Of a stretch of 6,206 bases of DNA, positions 1-5,429 are shown piece after piece (the first letter of the stretch is position 1; each line of letters opens with the position of its first letter). The translations under genes were made by a program, and so were the position numbers. Origin of the DNA: Phycisphaerales bacterium (lineage in GTDB: Bacteria > Planctomycetota > Phycisphaerae > Phycisphaerales > SM1A02); the NCBI GenBank assembly GCA_022447165.1, contig JAKVBR010000104.1, positions 1 to 6,206 of the forward strand, written 5' to 3'. The notes under the pieces are model-generated. The model was not told the DNA's origin, did not search any database, and saw only the letters and a list, made by a program, of their open reading frames with translations.

Positions 1-599
1 AGCAAGTCGACCGGCACCTCATGAATGTCGACTGGCATCTTCGCAACCCACTGGGTGCCGTCGCTATGAATGAGTACACCGTGTTCATGACAAAGGCGAG
101 TTGCTTCTTCAATTGGCTCGATGACGCCAGTTTCATTGTTGCACCACATCAGTGAAACAAGTGCAATCTCTGATGCACGGTCCTCAAGCAGTTCCTTAAG
201 GTGCGCCATGCACATCACGCCATTTGAGCAATTGCGAAGCCGAATGATTTCCATGCCACATTCAGCAAGCGCATCTGCTTTTTCGCCGACTGCCGCATGC
301 TCGATGTGACTTGTCACGATGACTTTCTTTTCGGGATGCAAATCGCACGCAGTTTGAATCGCAAGGTTCGCCGCTTCTGTACCGCCTGATGTGAATGTGA
401 TTTCTGCAGGCGTTGAACCAATCAGTTTTGCAACTGATTCTCTTGCTAAATCCACTTGATGACGGGCCTCCTGACCGATGCGGTGGATGCTCGATGGATT
501 GCCCCAGTTTTCATTCATCGCAGACAACACCACTTCCGTCACTTCTTGGAGCGGTTTTGTTGTGGCGTTGTTATCAAGATAAATCATGTCGCTATTCAT
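1..599 (-). CDS. Cysteine desulfurase, NifS/IscS type (partial, C-terminus beyond left edge)
   Basis: This is a PLP-dependent enzyme that takes sulfur from L-cysteine, giving alanine and an enzyme persulfide for Fe-S cluster or thio-cofactor synthesis in the cytosol. I translated it by hand: about 199 residues are in view, roughly half of a typical 380-400 residue protein, and the frame stays open to base 1. Family landmarks in order are YLDNNATT (7-14), GNPSSIH (33-39), FTSGGTEAAN (69-78, phosphate and PLP contacts), the EHAAV segment with the PLP-stacking His at 101, NNETG (154-158) and HSDGTQ (178-183) with the PLP-pyridine Asp180 and Gln183. The PLP lysine and the persulfide cysteine loop lie outside the window. 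The start is ATG at 599; ATG at 587 (MIYLDNN) is an alternative. Neither has an SD. It lies 28 bp after the MFS gene. The family is certain; the NifS/IscS/CsdA subtype is not, so I give no symbol. Confidence 0.93.
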   Translation of the reverse strand, partial: MNSDMIYLDNNATTKPLQEVTEVVLSAMNENWGNPSSIHRIGQEARHQVDLARESVAKLIGSTPAEITFTSGGTEAANLAIQTACDLHPEKKVIVTSHIEHAAVGEKADALAECGMEIIRLRNCSNGVMCMAHLKELLEDRASEIALVSLMWCNNETGVIEPIEEATRLCHEHGVLIHSDGTQWVAKMPVDIHEVPVDL

Positions 600-607
600 A
601 AAACAAT

Positions 608-613
608 ATTGTA
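608..613 (-). promoter_or_regulatory. Candidate -10 element for the cysteine desulfurase gene
   Basis: On the minus strand this reads TACAAT, a 5/6 match to TATAAT, and ends 8 nt before the ATG at 599. With no SD before that ATG, the spacing fits transcription starting at or next to the start codon. It would let the gene be transcribed separately from the MFS gene, whose stop codon lies only 28 bp upstream. No good -35 is seen at 16-18 bp. This is inference from position and match only. Confidence 0.3.
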
Positions 614-627
614 TTTTAGTTCAACTG

Positions 628-1869
628 TTACTGCTCATGCTTCACAACTGCGATGTGTAACTTCATTGTTAAGAACCAACAGAGAGCCGCGATTGCACTG
701 CAAACGATGAATATATGCTGCGGGGCGTCTCCAAAGAGTGACCTGCCTACCCAGTAGAGTAGCGACGCGATTGCCATAAACGAGAATGACATCGCGTTGG
801 TGGTTGCTAAGATTTGACCTCTCCGCTCTGGTACCGAAAGTATCTGAAGTAGCGATTGAATCGGAACTGCGTACATGCCAGCAGTCATCCCTACCACAAA
901 CAATCCGATTGACATGAAGAGTAAACTTGGTGGCATGATGCCCAATAGGAAGAGCGCGATGACCATTGCAAACGCGCTATACCTTGAGATGCGAATGTTA
1001 ATATGACCCTTTGAAATGAAACCCGCTGACAACGATCCAATTCCAACTGAAACGCCAAGTCCTGCAAGCAGATAAGAAATGATGGAATCACTCACATGAA
1101 GCAGTACGCCGAGTTCAGTGACGATGAGCAGGGCTACGGTCGCAATAAAGTAAAAGTTTGCCCACGCGATTGCTGCGCGAAGGAGCGGCGTCTTCGACAT
1201 TTCTTTCAGTGAAATGGCATATGACGCGAAACCGTTTACTGGCACAATTCGCTTGGGATTCACAGCGCGCAACTTTGGAAGCCAAAGAATCGCAATGAGT
1301 CCGATGACAGAGACCCCGACCATCGCAACAAGTGGAAACCAGAGTACGTCATGTTCAGTAGATGAACGATTGATTGAATCGCTCAGTATGCCAGCAATGA
1401 GCATTCCCACAATGACTGCGATGTTTGTGAACATGTTGAGCAAACCATTTGCTTTACTGACATTTCTTTCATCAACAATCTCCGGAATCATGCCATACTT
1501 CGATGGTGCAAAGAACGTTGATTGCGTCGCAAGCAGTACCATTGCAATCGCAGTAAGCCAAAAGTAACCCGTGACAAATCCAAGTCCACCGAGAAGCGCA
1601 AGCGGAACTTCAATGCACTTCATACTCACTGCAATCGTCCGCTTTGAGAATTTGTCAGACAACGGTCCTGCCCACCCTGAGAAAATGATAAAGGGAACGA
1701 ATAAACACAAAGCGATGAGTCCCTGACCACCCTCACCGAGTTTGCCTTCCCACATGCCCCGTACAACTGCGAAACTAAGAAGTGTTTTCAGGATGTTGTC
1801 ATTTGCCGCGCCCATGAATTGCGCAACGAGAAGAGATACGAGTCCTCGCTTTGTTGATTGGGCATTCAC
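628..1869 (-). CDS. MFS transporter, LplT/Aas-like lysophospholipid-transporter family
   Basis: This is an inner-membrane major facilitator protein with about 12 hydrophobic segments. Numbered from the longest possible start (TTG at 1908, 426 residues), the family signs are VAQFMGAANDNILK (28-41) in helix 1, the motif-A-like loop GPLSDKFSKR (81-90) between helices 2 and 3, ATQSTFFAPSKYGMIPE (127-143), and QSLLQILSVPERRG (351-364) in the C-terminal half. These resemble LplT and the transporter half of Aas fusion proteins, which flip lysophospholipids for re-acylation. No acyltransferase or acyl-ACP synthetase domain follows here, so the substrate is inferred. The start is uncertain: TTG 1908, GTG 1878 or GTG 1869, none with an SD. 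I chose GTG 1869 (413 residues) because a -10-like TATTGT lies 7 nt before it and because TTG 1908 nearly touches the recA terminator. All known family motifs are kept with any of these starts. Confidence 0.85.
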   Translation of the reverse strand: MNAQSTKRGLVSLLVAQFMGAANDNILKTLLSFAVVRGMWEGKLGEGGQGLIALCLFVPFIIFSGWAGPLSDKFSKRTIAVSMKCIEVPLALLGGLGFVTGYFWLTAIAMVLLATQSTFFAPSKYGMIPEIVDERNVSKANGLLNMFTNIAVIVGMLIAGILSDSINRSSTEHDVLWFPLVAMVGVSVIGLIAILWLPKLRAVNPKRIVPVNGFASYAISLKEMSKTPLLRAAIAWANFYFIATVALLIVTELGVLLHVSDSIISYLLAGLGVSVGIGSLSAGFISKGHINIRISRYSAFAMVIALFLLGIMPPSLLFMSIGLFVVGMTAGMYAVPIQSLLQILSVPERRGQILATTNAMSFSFMAIASLLYWVGRSLFGDAPQHIFIVCSAIAALCWFLTMKLHIAVVKHEQ

Positions 1870-1876
1870 ACTGCAC

Positions 1877-1882
1877 ACAATA
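1877..1882 (-). promoter_or_regulatory. Candidate -10 element for the MFS gene
   Basis: Minus-strand TATTGT (4/6 to TATAAT, with the key T1, A2 and T6 kept) lies 7 nt before GTG 1869. It falls downstream of the recA terminator, so it could serve the MFS gene independently of recA. The evidence is weak alone; it gains weight because the same layout recurs at three other genes in this window. Confidence 0.2.
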
Positions 1883-1909
1883 CTTGGAAATGCATCTTGC
1901 TGTGGCAAG

Positions 1910-1945
1910 AAAAAAGCATGGAAGGCGACGCGCCACCTTCCATGC
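1910..1945 (-). terminator. Rho-independent terminator of recA
   Basis: Read on the minus strand just after the recA stop, the arms GCATGGAAGG and CCTTCCATGC form a perfect 10-bp stem around a 10-nt loop, and six T residues follow directly. An alternative fold extends the stem inward through GGCG/CGCC. This is a textbook intrinsic terminator, 21 bp after the recA stop codon. It should separate recA from the MFS gene and leaves almost no spacer before the MFS start region. Confidence 0.93.
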
Positions 1946-1966
1946 CCAATTCAGGAATGATTCTCT

Positions 1967-3205
1967 TTACTCTGCTGATTCAATGTCAGCGACTTCTTCC
2001 GCTGATGCTTCTACTGCTTCTGCCTCAAGAACACCTCGAGCGACCAAAACCTTGTGCTTGATTTCATCAAAGAGTTCCATGTTATCCTTGATGAATTGTT
2101 TTGCATTCTCGCGTCCTTGACCGAGTCGCGTTTCACCGTAACTAAACCATGAACCGCTCTTGGCAACGATGCCATCCTCGCACGCAAGATCAATGAGGTC
2201 GCCAGTCAAACTGATGCCTTCGTTAAACATGATGTCAAACTCGGCTGTTCTAAATGGTGGAGCCGTTTTGTTTTTCACAACGCGAGCGCGCACTCTGTTT
2301 CCGATTGGCTTGTCGCCATCCTTAATGGAACCAATGCGGCGGATGTCAACGCGGATGGATGAATAGAATTTGAGCGCTCGACCGCCTGGTGTTGTTTCAG
2401 GATTACCAAACATTACGCCGATTTTCTCGCGGATTTGGTTGATAAAGATCACCATACAGTCACTCTTTGCTATTGCCCCAGTGAGTTTTCGCATCGCTTG
2501 ACTCATCAATCTTGCTTGAAGACCCACGTGTGTGTCGCCCATTTCGCCCTCGATTTCAGCTCTCGGAATAAGCGCCGCAACGGAGTCAACGACAACAACA
2601 TCGACTGCGTTTGAACGCACAAGCATTTCGCAAATCTCAAGTGCTTGCTCGCCTGTGTCTGGTTGCGACACAAGCAGTCCATCAATGTCAACGCCAAGTT
2701 GTTTTGCCCACACTGGGTCAAGTGCGTGCTCTGCATCGATGAATGCCGCAACACCGCCCTTTTGCGCTTGTGCTGCAATGTTGAGAGCAAGCGTTGTCTT
2801 GCCTGATGATTCAGGACCAAAAATTTCGATGACTCTACCGCGAGGCATTCCTTTGCCACCGAGTGCCAAATCTAAACTGATTGCACCTGTTGATATTGCG
2901 GGGATTGCATTCGCATCTTCGCCATTTAAGCGCATGATTGCGCCGCTACCGAACGCCTTATCGATTTGAGAAAGCGCATTTTCTAATGCTTGCCGCTTCC
3001 CCTTGTCTTCAATCATCGAACTTGCTTTCGCGTCCGTTTTCTTCGTTTTTGTTGCCATTGATGTCTTCGCCTTCCGTGGTTTTGAAGCACTTTGTGTTCT
3101 GTCATCACATACGATACCGCCCTTTTCATCCTTGTCGATTGCTTTTGCAGATTTTCGAGTGGGTTTCTTTTTGTCGGCTTTGCCGTTGAGTGTTGCAGTT
3201 GTCAT
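1967..3205 (-). CDS. recA: Recombinase RecA with basic N-terminal extension
   Basis: RecA is an ATP-dependent DNA strand-exchange protein and the co-protease that triggers LexA cleavage; it acts in the cytosol on single-stranded DNA. The product is 412 residues. The conserved core starts near residue 64, where MIEDKGKRQALENAL aligns with the usual RecA N-terminus. It carries Walker A GPESSGKTT (130-138), the catalytic Glu of IDAEHALDP (Glu159), Walker B VVVVDS (203-208), loop L1 around EIEGEMGDTHVGL (217-229), loop L2 MFGNPETTPGG (265-275) and an acidic C-terminal tail. All key residues are present. I chose ATG 3205 because AAGGAG lies 9 nt upstream; an in-frame TTG at 3223 would place that SD inside the gene. 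Residues 1-63 are an extra lysine-rich segment (15 Lys, net charge about +11) absent from E. coli RecA. No recX follows; a terminator does. Confidence 0.97.
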   Translation of the reverse strand: MTTATLNGKADKKKPTRKSAKAIDKDEKGGIVCDDRTQSASKPRKAKTSMATKTKKTDAKASSMIEDKGKRQALENALSQIDKAFGSGAIMRLNGEDANAIPAISTGAISLDLALGGKGMPRGRVIEIFGPESSGKTTLALNIAAQAQKGGVAAFIDAEHALDPVWAKQLGVDIDGLLVSQPDTGEQALEICEMLVRSNAVDVVVVDSVAALIPRAEIEGEMGDTHVGLQARLMSQAMRKLTGAIAKSDCMVIFINQIREKIGVMFGNPETTPGGRALKFYSSIRVDIRRIGSIKDGDKPIGNRVRARVVKNKTAPPFRTAEFDIMFNEGISLTGDLIDLACEDGIVAKSGSWFSYGETRLGQGRENAKQFIKDNMELFDEIKHKVLVARGVLEAEAVEASAEEVADIESAE

Positions 3206-3214
3206 CGCTAAGTG

Positions 3215-3221
3215 CTCCTTC
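3215..3221 (-). promoter_or_regulatory. Ribosome binding site that decides the recA start
   Basis: Minus-strand GAAGGAG sits 9 nt before ATG 3205. It is the only clear Shine-Dalgarno sequence at any start in this window. It favours ATG 3205 over the in-frame TTG at 3223, whose first codons overlap it. Confidence 0.8.
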
Positions 3222-3248
3222 AATAGAGTTCCGTTTGTTAGGTTTCTG

Positions 3249-3278
3249 ATAGGATGACAAATACATCGGCCATGTCAA
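3249..3278 (-). promoter_or_regulatory. Candidate sigma-70-type promoter of recA
   Basis: On the minus strand a perfect -35 TTGACA (3278-3273) is followed, after 18 bp, by TCCTAT (3254-3249), a poor -10 with only 3/6 matches. Transcription would start near 3242 and give a leader of roughly 37 nt containing the SD. The -35 is convincing; the -10 and the exact start are not. Confidence 0.45.
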
Positions 3279-3285
3279 CCGATGT
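3263..3285. promoter_or_regulatory. Perfect dyad flanking the recA -35, candidate operator
   Basis: ACATCGG (3263-3269) and CCGATGT (3279-3285) form a perfect 7-bp inverted repeat with a 9-nt spacer that holds the TTGACA -35 element. A dyad centred on a promoter element upstream of recA suggests a repressor site, most simply LexA. The half-site matches no LexA consensus I know well, so the identity of any binding protein is inference. Confidence 0.35.
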
Positions 3286-3301
3286 TCGGTAGTTATTCGG
3301 T
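3278..3301. repeat. Short direct repeats and palindrome just upstream of the recA -35
   Basis: TTCGGT occurs at 3285-3290 and again at 3296-3301, 11 bp apart (one helical turn). Within this, GTTC-N7-ATTC (3284-3298) is one base from GTTC-N7-GTTC, the LexA box of alphaproteobacteria. A second arrangement, ACCGA-TGT-TCGGT (3278-3290), is a perfect 5-bp palindrome. These overlap the 23-bp dyad, so not all need be functional. Confidence 0.3.
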
Positions 3302-3322
3302 ATAAAAGTCGATTATTTATTC

Positions 3323-3357
3323 AAAAATGGGCTTTTGCCTGACACACTGTTGTCAGG
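3323..3357 (-). terminator. Possible terminator of the SDR gene
   Basis: Ten bases after the SDR stop codon, the minus strand reads CCTGACA, a 6-nt loop, then TGTCAGG: a perfect 7-bp hairpin (3357-3338). A run of five T residues (3327-3323) follows, but 10 nt away rather than directly. A second, weak CAAAA/TTTTG stem could bring the T-run next to paired bases. It is plausible as an atypical terminator separating the SDR gene from recA, but less certain than the one after recA. Confidence 0.45.
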
Positions 3358-3367
3358 AGACGGTGCT

Positions 3368-4354
3368 TTATGTCGCAGAGAGCCCGCCAGCCCAGTTTGG
3401 GGTGGGCGGCGTCCATTCATCCACATCGATTGAACTGAACCACGCAATCGTCTCGGCAAGTCCATCCCTCAGTTCGACTTCAGGCGACCAATCGAGCACT
3501 GCTTTCGCTCTATCAATAATGGGCTGGCGCTGCATTGGGTCATCTGCCGGAAGCGACATGTGTTCGAGCGTCGAATCACTGCTTGTAAGTTCCAGAACGA
3601 GATTTGCAAGTTCAAGCATCGTGAACTCTTTTGGGTTCCCCAAGTTGATTGGCCCCATCGCATCACTGCACTCACCCATCCGTACGAGCCCTCTGACTAA
3701 ATCAGAAACAAAACAAAATGAGCGGGACTGCTCACCGTCGCCAAACACAGTGAGCGCATCGCCTGCTAATGCCTGCCGAATAAAGTTGCTCACAACGCGC
3801 CCATCAAACGGATGCATGTGCGGACCATACGTATTAAAGATTCGCGCAACCCGAATGTCGACGTTGTGCATGCGGTTGTAATCAAACATCAGGGTTTCGG
3901 CTGCCCGCTTCCCTTCGTCATAACACGCACGCAATCCGATTGGATTAACGCATCCGCGATACTCTTCTGGCTGAGGATGAACTTGCGGGTCACCATATAC
4001 TTCACTCGTTGAAGCATGCACAACCGTAGCGCCCGTTTGCTTCGCAAGTTCTAGAGCATGGAGCGCGCCGAGCACGCTGATTTTTAGCGTATAGATTGGG
4101 TCATACTGATAATGCCCGGGTGCTGCTGGACACGCCAAGTTATAGATAACATCTGACTCAACCGCGTACGGTTCAGTGACATCATGTTCGATAAATGAAA
4201 ACCGTTCATGGGCGATCAGTGATTCAATCGTTTCCATTCTGCTCGTAAACAAGTTATCGAGACAGATGACCTCATCGCCCCTTTCAAGAAGCGATTGACA
4301 TAGGTGTGAACCAAGAAATCCAGCACCGCCAGTAACAAGTGAACGTGTTGCCAT
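3368..4354 (-). CDS. UDP-glucuronate decarboxylase-like NAD-dependent epimerase/dehydratase (extended SDR)
   Basis: Proteins of this type convert UDP-glucuronate to UDP-xylose in the cytosol, feeding surface polysaccharide or glycan synthesis. The 328-residue length is normal for the family. The Rossmann NAD motif is GGAGFLGSH (9-17), with CLDNLFTS (31-38) as the adenosine-ribose contact. UXS-type marks are YNLACPAAPGHYQ (71-83), STSEVYGDP (115-123) with Thr116/Ser117 and Glu118, NPIGLRACYDEGKRAAETL (137-155) with the catalytic Tyr145 and Lys149, FNTYGPHM (173-180), FGDGEQSRSF (204-213) and DDPMQRQP (271-278) with the Arg near the UXS decarboxylation site. Glu118 and Arg276 favour a decarboxylase over dTDP-glucose dehydratase or GalE, but substrate cannot be proven here. 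The start is ATG 4354, without an SD, diverging from anmK. The neighbours are not sugar-nucleotide genes. Confidence 0.88.
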   Translation of the reverse strand: MATRSLVTGGAGFLGSHLCQSLLERGDEVICLDNLFTSRMETIESLIAHERFSFIEHDVTEPYAVESDVIYNLACPAAPGHYQYDPIYTLKISVLGALHALELAKQTGATVVHASTSEVYGDPQVHPQPEEYRGCVNPIGLRACYDEGKRAAETLMFDYNRMHNVDIRVARIFNTYGPHMHPFDGRVVSNFIRQALAGDALTVFGDGEQSRSFCFVSDLVRGLVRMGECSDAMGPINLGNPKEFTMLELANLVLELTSSDSTLEHMSLPADDPMQRQPIIDRAKAVLDWSPEVELRDGLAETIAWFSSIDVDEWTPPTPNWAGGLSAT

Positions 4355-4361
4355 AGTGCGT

Positions 4362-4367
4362 AGGATA
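4362..4367 (-). promoter_or_regulatory. Candidate -10 element for the SDR gene
   Basis: Minus-strand TATCCT (4/6 to TATAAT) ends 7 nt before ATG 4354. No SD is present, so the layout fits a leaderless message. It is packed with the candidate anmK element in the same 31-bp divergent gap. No clear -35 is seen. Confidence 0.3.
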
Positions 4368-4373
4368 GCGTGT

Positions 4374-4379
4374 TACAGT
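4374..4379 (+). promoter_or_regulatory. Candidate -10 element for anmK
   Basis: TACAGT (4/6 to TATAAT) ends 6 nt before ATG 4386, which has no SD. A TTGCCA at 4348-4353 resembles a -35, but the 20-bp spacing is too long to trust. Positionally this fits a leaderless start at the ATG. Confidence 0.3.
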
Positions 4380-4385
4380 ACCACC

Positions 4386-5429
4386 ATGCGAATCATGGTT
4401 GGCACAATGACTGGAACAAGCATGGACGGCGTTGACGCTGTTGCCGTTTCAATTGAGGGACGCGGGCTAGACATGACTGCGACTTTCATGGACATCGCTT
4501 CGATTCCATTTGATGGCATTCGCGATGACCTTCGCGAGTTGAGTAAGAGCGAAGTGTTGCACTCAGATGAACTCGCACTTGGTGTTGGCGAGCGAACAAG
4601 GGATGCCATCAAAGCTCTCAATGTCAAAAACATCGACCTCATTGCGCTCCACGGGCAAACGATTTATCACAAGCCCTCCAAAACGGTTCAAATCATCAAT
4701 CCCAAACCAGTGATTGACGCCTTCGATTGCACCGTGCTGAATCAGCCAAGGATAATGGATGTGGAACTCGGCGGAGAAGGCGCGCCGATTACGCCGCTTG
4801 CAGATTGGATCATGTTCCGCGAAGAGAAACGCAGTGTGGCTATTGTCAATCTTGGCGGGTTTTGCAATGTCACATTGTTGCCTGCTGATAGAGACGTCAA
4901 TGGAATTCAGGGGTTTGACGTCTGCTGTTGCAATCTACTGCTTGACGCGATTGCAAGAGAGCGATTTAGCGAACCATTTGACAAAGATGGCGAACTTGCG
5001 AGCAAGGGCAAGGTGGATGAAGGTGTCTATGGCGAACTGACTGCGTTACTGTCTTCGCAGCACCACGACAAACAATCTCTTGGGCACCTAGACGACATCG
5101 GCAGGCATCTCTCTACGTGGAAAGATGTGCCAAGCGAAGTACTCGTTGCAACCGCGAGCGCTGCAATTGGCGATTGCATTTCAACTTCCGTTGGTGACGT
5201 TGACTGTGTGTATCTTGCAGGCGGTGGGTGCCATAACAAAACGCTTACTTCGCACATCCGAGGTGCTGGCACAGTTGCTGAACTCGGCGTACCAGTTCAA
5301 GCACGCGAGGGCATGGCAATGGCAATCCTTGGCGCACTGCATCAGGACGGCGTCTCCATCACGCTTTCGCAAGTGACTGGAAGAAGCGAATCAACGAAGC
5401 CAGTTGGATTTGCTCAAGAAAGTCCGTAA
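4386..5429 (+). CDS. anmK: Anhydro-N-acetylmuramic acid kinase, divergent variant
   Basis: AnmK opens the 1,6-anhydro ring of anhydro-MurNAc and phosphorylates it to MurNAc-6-phosphate, a cytosolic step in recycling of peptidoglycan turnover products. From ATG 4386 it is 347 residues, slightly short of the usual 360-380. Landmarks are GTMTGTSMDGVDAV (6-19), the ATP phosphate loop; LHGQTIYHKP (88-97); LGGEGAPITPLAD (128-140); NLGGFCNVT (155-163); GFDVCCCN (176-183) with the presumed catalytic Asp178; PFDKDGELASKG (197-208); and LAGGGCHN (277-284). Two family motifs are altered: the usual GPGN after FDT reads CCCN, and the PKSTGRE-type stretch is replaced by KQSLGHLDDIGR (229-240). An upstream in-frame GTG at 4356 would abut the divergent SDR start, and its extra 10 residues do not match the family. 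No murQ or other recycling gene is adjacent. The family call is firm; activity of the variant loop is untested. Confidence 0.9.
   Translation: MRIMVGTMTGTSMDGVDAVAVSIEGRGLDMTATFMDIASIPFDGIRDDLRELSKSEVLHSDELALGVGERTRDAIKALNVKNIDLIALHGQTIYHKPSKTVQIINPKPVIDAFDCTVLNQPRIMDVELGGEGAPITPLADWIMFREEKRSVAIVNLGGFCNVTLLPADRDVNGIQGFDVCCCNLLLDAIARERFSEPFDKDGELASKGKVDEGVYGELTALLSSQHHDKQSLGHLDDIGRHLSTWKDVPSEVLVATASAAIGDCISTSVGDVDCVYLAGGGCHNKTLTSHIRGAGTVAELGVPVQAREGMAMAILGALHQDGVSITLSQVTGRSESTKPVGFAQESP

Noticed and set aside
2532..2969. 145-codon open frame on the plus strand opposite recA
   Set aside because: It is fully antisense to the conserved RecA core and shows no domain features.
3206..3223. TTG 3223 as the recA start
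   Set aside because: It would put the only clear SD (GAAGGAG) inside the gene's first codons. ATG 3205 has ideal spacing to it.
3327..3881. 184-codon open frame on the plus strand opposite the SDR gene
   Set aside because: It lies almost wholly antisense to a confidently identified SDR, has serine-rich low-complexity composition and shows no recognisable motif, as expected for a codon-bias shadow.
4356..4385. GTG 4356 as the anmK start
   Set aside because: It begins 1 bp from the divergent SDR start. The 10 extra residues lie outside the normal AnmK N-terminus, which begins a few residues before the TGTS motif.
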